Origin: Acetobacter cibinongensis
Lineage (GTDB): Bacteria > Pseudomonadota > Alphaproteobacteria > Acetobacterales > Acetobacteraceae
Length of the DNA stretch: 64,000 nucleotides
Reading direction: 5' to 3'
Assembly (NCBI RefSeq): GCF_000963925.1
Contig: NZ_BAMV01000017.1
Location: forward strand, 296,010 to 360,009
The position numbers and the translations under genes were made by a program. This document shows positions 17,486 through 27,440 of the stretch, in pieces; the first letter of the stretch is position 1; each line of letters begins with the position of its first letter. The notes under the pieces were generated by a model that was given only the letters and a program-made list of their open reading frames with translations, was not told the DNA's origin and did no database searches.

Positions 17486-18310
17486 TCAGACTGACGTGCC
17501 GCGGGGTGGCTTGATAACAGGCCGCTCCGTTTTTGCGGGAAAAAGGCAGGGAGCCATGGCCGCACAGCGCCAGCATTCCGGCTTGCGGGCTTTACAAACG
17601 TAGCGGCCCTGTAAAATCAGCCAGTGGTGAGAATCCCTTATCATGTCTTTGGGAATGCGCCGTTCGAGCGCGGCTTCCACAGCTTCCACCGTCTTGCCAC
17701 GGCCCAGCCCCGTCCGGTTGGCCAGCCGGAAGACATGGGTATCCACCGGCACCGTGGGCTGATTGAACGCAACATTCAAAACCACATTGGCGGTTTTACG
17801 GCCCACGCCAGCAAGGGCTTCCAGTTCTTCCCGTGTGCCGGGCACTGTGCCGCCATGCCGTTCCAGCAATTGGCGGGAGAGCGTTACCACGTTCTTTGCC
17901 TTGTTCCGCCATAGCCCGATGGTGCGTATAAGCGCGCCAACGCCCTCATCCCCCAAAGCGGCCATGGCTGCGGGTGTAGGGGCCGCAGCAAACAGGGCAG
18001 GCGTTACTTTATTAACCGAAGCATCCGTTGCCTGAGCAGAGAGAACAACGGCAACTAATAAGGTAAAAGGTGAGGAGTAATGTAACTCTGTTTTCGCATC
18101 AGGCCAGGCCTGCGCAAGATCTTTGAGGAAAGCCCGAATTTCTTCCGGCTTCATGTCGCGCGGTGCCTGTGTTGCCGGCACGGTTTTGGGTGCTGTGGCC
18201 TTGGCGGCTTTGGTCGCTTTAGACGGCGCACGTTTAGCCGTAGCTTTTGGGGCTGCCGTGCTGGCGGCGGAAGTTTTACGGGTGCGAGTAGGGCGGGGGG
18301 CATCAACCAT
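17486..18310 (-). CDS. nth: Endonuclease III with basic N-terminal tail
   Basis: Bifunctional DNA glycosylase/AP lyase removing oxidised pyrimidines. 274 aa. The core shows the helix-hairpin-helix LEALAGVGRKTANVVLN with the catalytic lysine, the catalytic aspartate in VPVDTHVFR, and the [4Fe-4S] ligands C-X6-C-X2-C-X5-C at the C-terminus. The first 50 or so residues are an alanine/lysine/threonine/proline-rich tail absent from the E. coli enzyme, likely disordered and DNA-binding. Starts at an ATG at 18310, divergent from the ABC exporter gene. Confidence 0.93.
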   Translation of the reverse strand: MVDAPRPTRTRKTSAASTAAPKATAKRAPSKATKAAKATAPKTVPATQAPRDMKPEEIRAFLKDLAQAWPDAKTELHYSSPFTLLVAVVLSAQATDASVNKVTPALFAAAPTPAAMAALGDEGVGALIRTIGLWRNKAKNVVTLSRQLLERHGGTVPGTREELEALAGVGRKTANVVLNVAFNQPTVPVDTHVFRLANRTGLGRGKTVEAVEAALERRIPKDMIRDSHHWLILQGRYVCKARKPECWRCAAMAPCLFPAKTERPVIKPPRGTSV

Positions 18311-18473
18311 GGGGGTCTTGTATCCCGTTTGCGCAAGCGGCGTCTATGCTGCGGCAGGCGGGGTAACGTGTTTGCCAAAAAAAACGAGGCAAGATACAGT
18401 CGCAAATCCGTTTTAGCCGTTCAGGCTTCCTCAGCGCCTGCTGAGCGATGATTGTTTTTTTCGGAATCTCCTC

Positions 18474-20273
18474 ATGAATACGTCCTCTTCCGATGCGCAA
18501 ACTGCCGCACGGAGGCAAAATCTGTTTGTCGATGTCCTCAAATTTGTCATGCGGCGGTGGCTGGATTTTCCAGTCCCGCTCTGGATTACGGTGGCGGGCG
18601 TCATGTTCGCTACGGTGCTGGACGTGCTTATGCCAGTGCTGGCGGGGCGCCTGGTGTCAGACGTGGCTGTGCCTGCCACCCAGTCCAGCCGCACGCAGGA
18701 TGCGGTGTGGATGCTTGTGGCTATGGCGGCATGTGGTGTGGGCAACGTACTGGGCAAACGGGCCGCGTATCTGGGCATTACGCACCTGACCACGCGGGTT
18801 ATGCATAAAATTGCTGCACAGGCCTTTGCGCATGTGCAGCGCCTGTCAACGGACTGGCACGCCAATACATTCGCAGGCTCTACCGTCCGCCGTCTGACGC
18901 GCGGCATGTGGGCCGTGGACATGCTGGATGACACACTGTTGCTCATGCTGATCCCCGAAGTCTGCCTGCTGGTGCTGACAACGCTTGTTCTGGCATGGCA
19001 CTGGCTGTTCATGGGGCTGCTCTTGGGTGTGCTGTCCGCTGTGTTTATTGCGGTCTCCATTACCCTGACGCTCCGCTACGTTGCACCTTCCGCACGGGAG
19101 TCCAACCAGTGGGATAGCCGCATGGGGGCCGCACTGGCGGATGCCGTAACCTGTAATGCCGTGGTCAAGGCCTTTGGTGCGGAAGAACGGGAAGAAAAGC
19201 GGCTGGAAGACGTTATCAGTGCATGGCGCAAGCATACCTGCCGCACATGGACGCGCGGCACCAATAGTGCAGGCGTTCAGAACCTTCTGGTCACCTTCAT
19301 GCGGCTTGCGCTTGCCGGGGCTGCGGTCATGCTGTGGCTGTCCGGCGCGGCTGGCCCAGGTGATGTGGCCTATGTGCTGACCATGACTTTTCTGGTGCAG
19401 GGTTATTTGCGTGATATTGGGCAGCAGGTCTCTGTTGTGCAGCGCTCCGTGAATGAAATGGAGGAACTGCTTGTTCTGTGGCGCACGCCGCCGTCCGTTA
19501 AAGACCCGGTCAAACATCTACCCTTCAAGGCGCAGGAAGGTGAGATCCGGTTTGAGCATGTTAGCTTTCAGTATGCAGGCCAGACGCGCCATATCTTCTC
19601 TGACCTGAATGTCACCATTGCGGCAGGCAGCCGGGTTGGGCTGGTTGGGCCGTCCGGCTCCGGTAAATCCACCTTTACCAAGCTGTTGCAGAGGCTGTAC
19701 GAACTGGATGGTGGCCGGATTGTCGTGGACGGTGTGGATATTGCCACCATTCAGCAATCCGCCCTGCGGGCCGAAATAGCGATTGTGCCGCAGGAGCCAA
19801 TGCTGTTTCACCGCAGTCTGGCAGACAATATTGCCTATGGCAGCCCAAACGCCACGCAAGCCCAGATAGAAGAAGCGGCCAGACTGGCAAATGCGTCCGA
19901 CTTCATTGACCGTCTGCCCGAAGGGTATGACACACTGGTAGGGGAGCGTGGGGTCAAGTTGTCTGGTGGTGAACGCCAGCGTGTGGCCATTGCCCGTGCT
20001 TTTCTGGCCAACACAGCTATTCTGGTCATGGATGAAGCAACCGCCAGCCTTGATTCCCAGTCCGAGGCATTGGTGCAGGAGGCCATGCAGCGTTTGATGG
20101 TGGGGCGTACGGTTATTGTAATTGCCCACCGTCTGGCTACCGTGGTGGACCTTGACCGTATTCTGGTTTTTGAACGCGGGCAGGTTGTGGAAGATGGGAC
20201 CCATTCGGACCTGGTGCAGAAACCCGATGGCCTGTACCGGCGTTTATATGAACTTCAGTCCCTAGAGCAGTAA
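18474..20273 (+). CDS. ABC exporter half-transporter (MsbA-like)
   Basis: 599 aa membrane-ATPase fusion, expected to work as a homodimer in the inner membrane. A six-helix permease domain (about residues 35-335) is followed by an ATPase domain with Walker A GPSGSGKST, Q-loop IVPQEP, signature LSGGERQRVAIARAF, Walker B ILVMDEATASLDS and the H-loop IVIAHRLATV. The substrate cannot be told from sequence; lipids or drugs are usual for this family. No partner subunit is adjacent. The gene stands alone between nth (divergent) and a TonB receptor gene. Confidence 0.88.
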   Translation: MNTSSSDAQTAARRQNLFVDVLKFVMRRWLDFPVPLWITVAGVMFATVLDVLMPVLAGRLVSDVAVPATQSSRTQDAVWMLVAMAACGVGNVLGKRAAYLGITHLTTRVMHKIAAQAFAHVQRLSTDWHANTFAGSTVRRLTRGMWAVDMLDDTLLLMLIPEVCLLVLTTLVLAWHWLFMGLLLGVLSAVFIAVSITLTLRYVAPSARESNQWDSRMGAALADAVTCNAVVKAFGAEEREEKRLEDVISAWRKHTCRTWTRGTNSAGVQNLLVTFMRLALAGAAVMLWLSGAAGPGDVAYVLTMTFLVQGYLRDIGQQVSVVQRSVNEMEELLVLWRTPPSVKDPVKHLPFKAQEGEIRFEHVSFQYAGQTRHIFSDLNVTIAAGSRVGLVGPSGSGKSTFTKLLQRLYELDGGRIVVDGVDIATIQQSALRAEIAIVPQEPMLFHRSLADNIAYGSPNATQAQIEEAARLANASDFIDRLPEGYDTLVGERGVKLSGGERQRVAIARAFLANTAILVMDEATASLDSQSEALVQEAMQRLMVGRTVIVIAHRLATVVDLDRILVFERGQVVEDGTHSDLVQKPDGLYRRLYELQSLEQ

Positions 20274-20428
20274 GAAGAGGGGCTGGCTACGTTACCCCCA
20301 CCTGTTGCGGGGGTGACACAGTTTGTGTCTGATTTCAAACAGGCTGTATTTTTCCTAATGCCTCAGCGCACAAAGTAACATAACAATTAAACGATTGTTT
20401 GTTGTTGTTTGTGTTGGGAGCATCTCTC

Positions 20429-23026
20429 GTGCGTCAGCGTTCTGTTCTTGCAGCTGAGTTTTCTGCCCGTCCTTCTAAAAAACGGGTGGTAGGGGGCAGT
20501 TGTGCCTCTGCTCTGCTGGCGGCTACCCTGCTTTCCAGCCCCGTGGGTGCACGCGCAGCCACAGTCTCTACCCCTGAAGCCCATCATGCAGGCGCACACC
20601 CGCAAAAAGCCCCGGTGCGGGCTGTTGCTGCGCGTAAGACGCCGGTTGCACGTCCCGCAGCACCCGTTGCCAGTGTGGCGGCCGTGCCTCACCGTGTTTC
20701 TGCGCCGGTTGATAGTACGGGTGAGGAAAGTGTGATTGTGACCGGCACGCGTGAGACAGGCCGCAAGGCCCGCCAGAGCCTTGCGCCGATTGATGTGGTT
20801 TCAGCCAAACAAATCAGCCAGACCGGTCAGCCCAATCTGCGTGAAGCGCTGGCCCAGCTTTTGCCGTCTCTCACCATGCCCACCGCTGGCTTTGATACGG
20901 GCGCTCTGACAGATTCCATCAGTCTGCGTGGCCTGAACGCCAATGAAACGCTGGTGTTGGTGGACGGCAAGCGGAGGCATACAACAGCCAATATCTATTC
21001 CAACCCCGGCCCACAGCAGGGTACTACCCCTGTGGATATCGACATGATTCCCATGGCGGCGATTGACCATGTGGAAGTGCTGCGTGACGGCGCGTCTGCC
21101 CAGTATGGGTCAGATGCTGTGGCGGGTGTTGTTAACATCATCCTGAAAAAGCAGGATCATGGTTTCCATGCGCAATCCATTAGCGGCATTACGGCTGCCA
21201 AGGATGGTTTCCAGCAGGGCGTGTATCTGGATGGCGGGGCCAAGCTGGGCCAGCGCGGTTTTGTGCATGTCAGTGGCGATTTTTTCCACACAGACCACAC
21301 CTACCGCAGTGCACCGGATGCCCGTACGGGCACCAAAGTGAATAATGTGCTCAGCCAGCCAGAGCAGACGCGTGAAAGCGTTGCCATTAAAGCGGGATAT
21401 GACCTGACGGATAGCATTCAGGCCTACGCAACCGGCACTTATGCCCACCGCCACGCTGAATCATACCAGAACTATCGTCTGCCAAGTTCGGTCTCCAAAT
21501 ACCCCGGATATGCCGCGCAGTATCCATGGGGTTATTCCCCCCTGATTACGCTGGATGAGGATGATTACGAGCTTACAGCTGGCCTGAAAGGGACCTTCAT
21601 CGGCTGGAACTGGGACCTTTCAACCGTGTATGGCCGTGATTTTGATAGCATTGGCCTCAAGAACTCCGCCAACACCACGCTGGAAACCACACAGGGCCGC
21701 TCGCCCACAAAATTTAACGATGTTCAGGGCTTTAACAATTCGCAATGGACCAGCGGTCTGGATCTGTCGCGTAATTTTCACCTGTCTGGCTGGCCTCATG
21801 CCATTAACGTGGCGGGCGGAACATCCTACCGGTACGAAAGCTATTCCATTGGCGCGGGATCTGCCGATTCTCTGGCAGGAAGCGGGTCTGACGCCCTGAG
21901 CGGCACAAACCCTGGTAACACCGGTAACTTCAACCGGGATGTGATTGCGGGTTACATTGATGTCTCTACTCACCTGACCAAAAACTGGCAGATTGATCTG
22001 GCGGGTCGGTATGAGCACTATACTGACGTAGGCGATACCGAAAACGGCAAGATATCCACCCGATATGATGTCTCACCGCGCCTTGCTTTCCGGGCAACAC
22101 TATCCAACGGGTTTCATGCACCCACACTGGCGCAGGAGCATTACAGCTCTCTGGCAGTCTCCCCCACGGCTGCACGTGGCCTGATTGCCGTGAACTCTGC
22201 AGGGGCGCTTCAGAATGGTGCCTCACCATTGAAGTCTGAGCGCTCAACAAACGTCAGCGGCGGTATTGTCATGGAGCCGTTCCGCAAACTGCATGTGACG
22301 GTCGATGTGTATCAGATCAACCTGCGCGACCAGATCATGCCAGGTGGACAGGTTTATGGTACGCAGGCTGCTGCTGCATTGCAGACCAACGGCTTTACCT
22401 TGCCGAATACAATATCATGGCAAACAAATCCGAATGCGCTCTCTACCAACTGGTTTGCAAACGTAGCCAGCACCCGCACACAGGGGCTGGACCTGACGGC
22501 AACCTACGCCACTCGTTTGGGTGACATTGGGCGGATTGACTGGGACGTTGCCATTAACCTCAACCGGACACGCTTGAGCCATCAGGGCACGAACGCCAAC
22601 GGAGCGCCGCTGCTTAACCCACAGAGCATAGCCTATCTGACCACGGCGTACCCCCGCAGCAAGATGATCTGGGGTGGGCGCTTCACCAGCGGTAAATGGA
22701 CCGTAGGTGTGCATGAAATCCGGTATGGGCAGGTTACGTCACAGCTCAGCTATTACGGCGGCGCAGGCAATACCCAGTCGCTTTCTGGTTCAGGCAACTA
22801 TCGCGAATTTAAAAATACGCCCAAGTTCATTACCAATATGGAAGTGACTTACCGCGCATTGCCGCAGCTTGCCGTAACACTGGGGGCCAACAATATTTTT
22901 GATGCGCGGCCAAGCCGTGTGCCAGACAACAACCGCTACCTTGGTGCACCACAATACTACATGAGCACATCGCAACTGGGTATGAATGGCGGGTTCTACT
23001 ACCTGCGGGGTGATATTTCTTTTTAA
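20429..23026 (+). CDS. TonB-dependent outer-membrane receptor 1
   Basis: 865 aa outer-membrane gated channel. A GTG start at 20429 is chosen because GGGAG lies eight bases upstream; the open frame extends back to a TTG at 20399. The product has a basic N-terminus, a signal peptide ending in ARAA, an alanine/proline linker, then a TonB-box-like segment (EESVIVTGTR), a plug domain (SISLRGLNANETLVLVDGKRR to VVNIILKK) and a large barrel ending in aromatic F. No Fur box is visible upstream, so the ligand need not be iron; the SLRGLN/GKRRHTTA style resembles receptors for carbohydrates or other non-iron ligands (inference). Confidence 0.9.
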   Translation: MRQRSVLAAEFSARPSKKRVVGGSCASALLAATLLSSPVGARAATVSTPEAHHAGAHPQKAPVRAVAARKTPVARPAAPVASVAAVPHRVSAPVDSTGEESVIVTGTRETGRKARQSLAPIDVVSAKQISQTGQPNLREALAQLLPSLTMPTAGFDTGALTDSISLRGLNANETLVLVDGKRRHTTANIYSNPGPQQGTTPVDIDMIPMAAIDHVEVLRDGASAQYGSDAVAGVVNIILKKQDHGFHAQSISGITAAKDGFQQGVYLDGGAKLGQRGFVHVSGDFFHTDHTYRSAPDARTGTKVNNVLSQPEQTRESVAIKAGYDLTDSIQAYATGTYAHRHAESYQNYRLPSSVSKYPGYAAQYPWGYSPLITLDEDDYELTAGLKGTFIGWNWDLSTVYGRDFDSIGLKNSANTTLETTQGRSPTKFNDVQGFNNSQWTSGLDLSRNFHLSGWPHAINVAGGTSYRYESYSIGAGSADSLAGSGSDALSGTNPGNTGNFNRDVIAGYIDVSTHLTKNWQIDLAGRYEHYTDVGDTENGKISTRYDVSPRLAFRATLSNGFHAPTLAQEHYSSLAVSPTAARGLIAVNSAGALQNGASPLKSERSTNVSGGIVMEPFRKLHVTVDVYQINLRDQIMPGGQVYGTQAAAALQTNGFTLPNTISWQTNPNALSTNWFANVASTRTQGLDLTATYATRLGDIGRIDWDVAINLNRTRLSHQGTNANGAPLLNPQSIAYLTTAYPRSKMIWGGRFTSGKWTVGVHEIRYGQVTSQLSYYGGAGNTQSLSGSGNYREFKNTPKFITNMEVTYRALPQLAVTLGANNIFDARPSRVPDNNRYLGAPQYYMSTSQLGMNGGFYYLRGDISF

Positions 23027-23031
23027 TAATA

Positions 23032-23075
23032 AATACCCCCTGCATGGAGGCTTAAGCGTCCGTGCAGGGGGTATT
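23032..23075. terminator. Bidirectional terminator between convergent genes
   Basis: Perfect 13-bp inverted repeat (AATACCCCCTGCA / TGCAGGGGGTATT) with an 18-base loop, between TonB receptor 1 and the convergent membrane-protein gene. The stem ends in A/T on both sides, but no long T-run follows. Confidence 0.6.
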
Positions 23076-23078
23076 ACA

Positions 23079-24335
23079 TTATTTAATATAAGTGGCCTGG
23101 CTGTTGGGGCGCACGGGCACGGTAAAGCTACTGCCTTTGGGCGCCTTATCATAGGCGTGGGCAATCGTGTAAAATCCGCGGTCTGGATCTGCTGGCATAC
23201 GCCAGTCACGCGGGATGCCTGTTGTAACCATAATAGCAAGAATGGCCATAGCCGCAGCTTTGGTCCATCCCCACGGGGCAGCCAATGCTTGCACAACAAC
23301 AACAGTTATCCAGAATACGCATGTGTCGGACAGGTACCGCACGCCAGCATCAGGAATTAGCATGGCGCGCCAGACGGGTGTGTCATCAGATGACTCAAGC
23401 GGGTGTGAGAGGCAGGCAGCCAGAAGCAGGACTGTCAAAAACAAGGCCATGCGCATAACAGGCCAGCGATACATTGCGGACACACTCAGCCACAGAGCAA
23501 CCAGAAAAATAATCCATGGCAGAACACCGATTTGCCAAAGGCCGAGCGCATACCATGAAGGCAATTGTGTATGGCCGACCGTGAGGGCCAGCACGACCTG
23601 ACTGGAGATAAGGCGGACAAACGCAATGGGGGATGCCCCGAGATTAGCTGGAACACCGCGCTGTGTAGCGTGGATGAGCAATCCCTGTATTACAGCACCT
23701 ACAGCAATCAGGCCAAAACGGATAATACTGGCCCTGGAGCGCTCTTGCCATACTCTCAGCGCGGCCACAGGGGCTAAAACAAGGCTGAAAGGTCCGCTCA
23801 ACGCTCCAATAGTCAACATGCTGCAATCAAATATCCACTCGCTCAGGCGGCGTGGGGCGCCTGACATCACGATAAGGAAGGACAGAATGCAGAGGTGCCA
23901 TTGGGTGTTTGTCAGGTTGCAATACCCTTCCCGCGCGTTGGGAATAGCACACCAAGCCAGGCCGATGGCGCAGCGCAGGAACAGGGACGGGCAAAGTGAT
24001 GCGCCACGCGAAGAGATTAAAAAGAGTGCAGGCAGAACCTGAAAAATAAAGGCCGCAGTGGCGAAAATGGTAGGCCCATAAGTTAAGGGAAACGGCACGG
24101 CAATAAGGGCTACAATGCGGTCTATTGTTTGAAGATAGCCTGTGTGCGGCAGCCAAAGACTGGGTAGGCCTATGGTTCGGGCTTCAGGCCACCAGTTCCA
24201 GCCGTCTTCACCCCAAAATTGGGCATTAAGCAGCAGTTCTGGCCACCGGACAAAAGTTACAACGCAACATAACAGCATGGTTATGCGTATAATTGTTCGT
24301 TCCGTACCAACTGTACGTTGCAAAGAGGACAGCAT
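23079..24335 (-). CDS. Multi-pass membrane protein, possible GT-C glycosyltransferase
   Basis: 418 aa with about ten hydrophobic segments. Not assigned to a named family. Near the first extracytoplasmic loop it carries FWGEDGWNW and, about 25 residues on, HTGYLQTIDR; an acidic motif just after the first membrane helix is where GT-C transferases (lipid-linked sugar donors) keep their catalytic acid. A cysteine/asparagine segment (REGYCNLTNTQWHL) follows in a later loop. A role in glycosylating a cell-envelope component is inference only. AAGG lies about nine bases before the ATG. It is a single gene convergent with TonB receptor 1. Confidence 0.65.
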   Translation of the reverse strand: MLSSLQRTVGTERTIIRITMLLCCVVTFVRWPELLLNAQFWGEDGWNWWPEARTIGLPSLWLPHTGYLQTIDRIVALIAVPFPLTYGPTIFATAAFIFQVLPALFLISSRGASLCPSLFLRCAIGLAWCAIPNAREGYCNLTNTQWHLCILSFLIVMSGAPRRLSEWIFDCSMLTIGALSGPFSLVLAPVAALRVWQERSRASIIRFGLIAVGAVIQGLLIHATQRGVPANLGASPIAFVRLISSQVVLALTVGHTQLPSWYALGLWQIGVLPWIIFLVALWLSVSAMYRWPVMRMALFLTVLLLAACLSHPLESSDDTPVWRAMLIPDAGVRYLSDTCVFWITVVVVQALAAPWGWTKAAAMAILAIMVTTGIPRDWRMPADPDRGFYTIAHAYDKAPKGSSFTVPVRPNSQATYIK

Positions 24336-24388
24336 TCTTAACCTTAATGGGTTAGGTGTGAATTTTTAAAACAGTGATTTCGGGAGTA

Positions 24389-24432
24389 AAGATTACTTTC
24401 AAGAGCTATAGATAAGCTCTGAAAGTAATCTT
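24389..24432. terminator. Long hairpin downstream of glyS
   Basis: An 18-bp stem with one bulged A (24389-24407 against 24415-24432, 7-base loop), lying about 60 bases beyond the glyS stop. It is AT-rich with a GAGCT/AGCTC tip. No long T-run follows on either strand (TTTACTCC on the minus), so it is either an atypical terminator or an mRNA 3'-end stabiliser. Confidence 0.5.
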
Positions 24433-24490
24433 CGAACCAACAGGTCTTTGACTTATGGTGAAGAAGGTTAAAATCAGAAACCTTACTGAT

Positions 24491-26551
24491 CTAGCCTTCT
24501 ATCTGGCTGAAATCTGCAATTAGGCGCATCATGCGGCCTAGACGGGCGAGGAGATGCAGCCGGTTGAGGCGGAGTGCAGCTTCTGGTGCGTTGACCGTAA
24601 CCTCTTCAAAAAAGCGGTCCAGTGGTGCACGCAGGCTGGCCGCGTCCCGCATGGCATCCGTAAAGCGTTCTTCTGCAAAAGCCTTTTCCACAGCAGGTTC
24701 TACGCGGTCCAGCGTTGCGGCAAGGTCACGTTCTTCTGGCTGGGCATACAGCGTTGCGTCGGGTGCTTTTTCGTGCGGGCCGTCCTTTTTATCCTCAATA
24801 CGCAGGATATTGGCGGCGCGACGGGTGGCTGCAAGCAGGTTTTTACCGTCCTCGGTTTCCAGCATGTCCTGCAAAGCCTGTGCGCGGGAAAGCAGGCGAA
24901 CAATATCGGTGTCCGTATTACCAACCGAAATAGCTGCCAGACAATCGTACCGCGCCCCTTCTGCCCGCAACTGAACACGCAGGCGCTCGGCAATGAACTG
25001 CGGCAGCAGGTCGAGGTCTTCTGCGTTCTGCAGGTTTTCGGGCAGAGCCTCTGCCGCCAGTGTGAAAACTTTAACCAGATCAAGCCGTAGGGTGTTCTCA
25101 CGAATCAGGCGGATAATGCCCAAAGCAGCACGGCGCAGGCCGAAGGGGTCTCCGGAGCCGGACGGTTTTTCACCGGCAGCAAAAAAGGCTGTCAGCATAT
25201 CAAAGCGGTCTGCCAGACCGGTCACAACGGCTACCGGGGCTGTTGGTACGCTGTCACCGGGGCCGCGTGGCTGATATTGCTCACTAATGGCCTGCGCCAC
25301 GCTTTCAGCCTCGCCGTCATGGCGGGCGTAATAGCCGCCCATCACACCCTGAAGTTCAGGGAATTCCCCAACCATGCCGGTGGGCAGGTCAGTTTTGCTC
25401 AGCAGGGCTGCGCGTTCGCACTCTGCTTTTGGCGCCCCAAGCATATCGGCAATAAGGCCAGCCAACCGAACCATACGGCGTGTGCGCTTGCCCTGTGTGC
25501 CCAGTTTGGCATGGAAGGTAATATTATCCAGCGCAGTCAGGCGGCTTTCAAGGGTCTGCTTGCGGTCCAGGTCCCAGAAGTGGCGGGCGTCAGCAAAGCG
25601 GGCGCGGAGGACACGCTCGTTGCCGGCAACCACCATTGCACCACCATCCGTTGGTGTGATGTTAGCCACAAAAGCAAAACGGGGGGCGGCGGTGCCATCG
25701 CTATTGCGCAGGGCAAAATAGCGCTGATTGACGCGCATGGAAACCTGCATGACTTCCGCTGGAAGGTCTATGAAGTGATCGTCAATGCGGCCAAGGAACG
25801 GCACAGGCCATTCCACCAGTCCTGCAACCTCATCCACCAGTCCGGCATCCGGCACAATGCTCAGGCCTTCACTTGTGGCCAGTTCTGCCAGAGCGGTGCT
25901 GATAACGGTACGGCGCTCAGCAGCATCCACCATCACAAAGCGTTCACGCAGAACTTCTGCCCACTGGGCCGCGCTGGTGACGGTTACCGGGCCGGGGGCC
26001 ATGAAACGATGGCCTTCCGTTACGGCATCCGCCGTCAGATGGTGGCCGTTATCCTCACCCTGTGCCAACGTGACGGGTATGGCTTCACCGTCCAGCAAGC
26101 AGACAAGGCGGCGCAGCGGTCGGACCCATGTAAAGCTGCTGCCAGTGCCCCACCGCATGGATTTAGGCCATGGGAAACGGCGGAGCAGGTCTGGCAGGGT
26201 GGCAAGCAGATGCGTGCGGGCCTCAATAGCCGGTTCTTCACGTTCCAGAATCCAGAAGCCATTTTGCAGGGTCAGGGCATCCGGTGTGACACCATGTTTG
26301 CGCGTAAACCCTTCCAGCGCTTTTTCTGGCGCACCCTCACGCGGGCCACGTTCAGAGACTGTGCGGCCGGGAACAATGGCATTCAGGCTCAGGCTTGCCG
26401 CAATACGGCGTGGGCCGGTGAAGGCTTGTGCAGCCTGAGGCGCCAGCGGAGCCAGTGCTTCGTTCAGCAGGCGGAGCAGGGTTTCACCGGCCTGCTGCTG
26501 CATACGGGCAGGGATTTCTTCTGAAAACAGTTCTATCAGTAGTTCAGGCAT
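24491..26551 (-). CDS. glyS: Glycyl-tRNA synthetase beta subunit
   Basis: tRNA-recognising subunit of the alpha2-beta2 glycyl-tRNA synthetase. 686 aa from the ATG at 26551, which gives the standard N-terminus MPELLIELFSEEIPARMQ; the open frame extends 27 codons further into glyQ. The central HD-like and C-terminal DALR-type anticodon-binding regions are present, ending in LRLIADFSQIEG. It starts four bases after the glyQ stop. Confidence 0.96.
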   Translation of the reverse strand: MPELLIELFSEEIPARMQQQAGETLLRLLNEALAPLAPQAAQAFTGPRRIAASLSLNAIVPGRTVSERGPREGAPEKALEGFTRKHGVTPDALTLQNGFWILEREEPAIEARTHLLATLPDLLRRFPWPKSMRWGTGSSFTWVRPLRRLVCLLDGEAIPVTLAQGEDNGHHLTADAVTEGHRFMAPGPVTVTSAAQWAEVLRERFVMVDAAERRTVISTALAELATSEGLSIVPDAGLVDEVAGLVEWPVPFLGRIDDHFIDLPAEVMQVSMRVNQRYFALRNSDGTAAPRFAFVANITPTDGGAMVVAGNERVLRARFADARHFWDLDRKQTLESRLTALDNITFHAKLGTQGKRTRRMVRLAGLIADMLGAPKAECERAALLSKTDLPTGMVGEFPELQGVMGGYYARHDGEAESVAQAISEQYQPRGPGDSVPTAPVAVVTGLADRFDMLTAFFAAGEKPSGSGDPFGLRRAALGIIRLIRENTLRLDLVKVFTLAAEALPENLQNAEDLDLLPQFIAERLRVQLRAEGARYDCLAAISVGNTDTDIVRLLSRAQALQDMLETEDGKNLLAATRRAANILRIEDKKDGPHEKAPDATLYAQPEERDLAATLDRVEPAVEKAFAEERFTDAMRDAASLRAPLDRFFEEVTVNAPEAALRLNRLHLLARLGRMMRLIADFSQIEG

Positions 26552-26555
26552 GATC

Positions 26556-27440
26556 TTATTTGTCCTCGCCAGCCAGCCAGGTCTCGCAGCATAATTTTGC
26601 CAGAGTGCGCACACGGCCAATGTAGGAGGCACGCTCGCTCACGCTGATAACCCCACGGGCGTCCAGCAGGTTGAACAGATGGCTGGCCTTCAGGCACTGG
26701 TCATAGGCAGGCTGAGCAACACCGGCTTCTGCCAGTGCAACACTTTCTTTTTCGGCATCTGCAAAATGGCGGAACAGGCGGTCTGTGTCGGCCAGTTCAA
26801 AGTTGTGGCGGGAGTAATCTTGCTCAGCGCGCAGGAACACATCCCCATAAGTCAGGCCCGTACCGTTATAGTCGAGGTCGTATACGTTCTCGACACCCTG
26901 CACATACATGGCCAGACGTTCCAGCCCGTAAGTGAGTTCGGTTGAGGGGAGAACGACCGGAATACCCCCTACCTGCTGGAAGTAGGTAAACTGCGTTACC
27001 TCCATGCCGTCACACCAGACTTCCCAGCCTAGGCCCCAGGCGCCAATGGTCGGGTTTTCCCAGTCATCTTCCACAAAGCGGATATCGTGCTTATCCGGGT
27101 CAATGCCAATGGCACGGTAGCTATCCAGCAACAGTTTCTGGCTTTCTTCCGGCGTGGGTTTGAGCAGCACCTGGTACTGGTAATAATGCTGAAGACGGTT
27201 CGGGTTTTCCCCATAACGGCCATCGGACGGGCGGCGGCAGGGCTGCACATAGGCAGCTTTCCACGGCGTATTACCCAGTGCGCGTAAAGTTGTGTGGGGT
27301 GAGAGTGTGCCTGCACCGACTTCCAGATCATAGGGCTGGAGAATGGCGCACCCCTGCCGGGACCAGAACTGGTGAAGGGTCAGGATCAGGTCCTGAAAGG
27401 AAAGAGGCCGCTCGGTCGGGCGGGGAGACGCCGGGTCCAT
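26556..27440 (-). CDS. glyQ: Glycyl-tRNA synthetase alpha subunit
   Basis: Catalytic class II subunit that makes glycyl-adenylate. 294 aa from the ATG at 27440; this matches the family length, whereas the open frame runs 62 codons further upstream without family similarity. Motifs: [14 protein letters not shown] at the start, [22 protein letters not shown] in the middle, and the motif 3 region [18 protein letters not shown]. First gene of the glyQS operon. Confidence 0.96.
   Translation of the reverse strand: MDPASPRPTERPLSFQDLILTLHQFWSRQGCAILQPYDLEVGAGTLSPHTTLRALGNTPWKAAYVQPCRRPSDGRYGENPNRLQHYYQYQVLLKPTPEESQKLLLDSYRAIGIDPDKHDIRFVEDDWENPTIGAWGLGWEVWCDGMEVTQFTYFQQVGGIPVVLPSTELTYGLERLAMYVQGVENVYDLDYNGTGLTYGDVFLRAEQDYSRHNFELADTDRLFRHFADAEKESVALAEAGVAQPAYDQCLKASHLFNLLDARGVISVSERASYIGRVRTLAKLCCETWLAGEDK

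Noticed and set aside
25277..26524. Long plus-strand frame (415 codons) opposite glyS
   Set aside because: Shadow of glyS; composition is Cys/His/Arg-rich with no family match, and glyS is certain.
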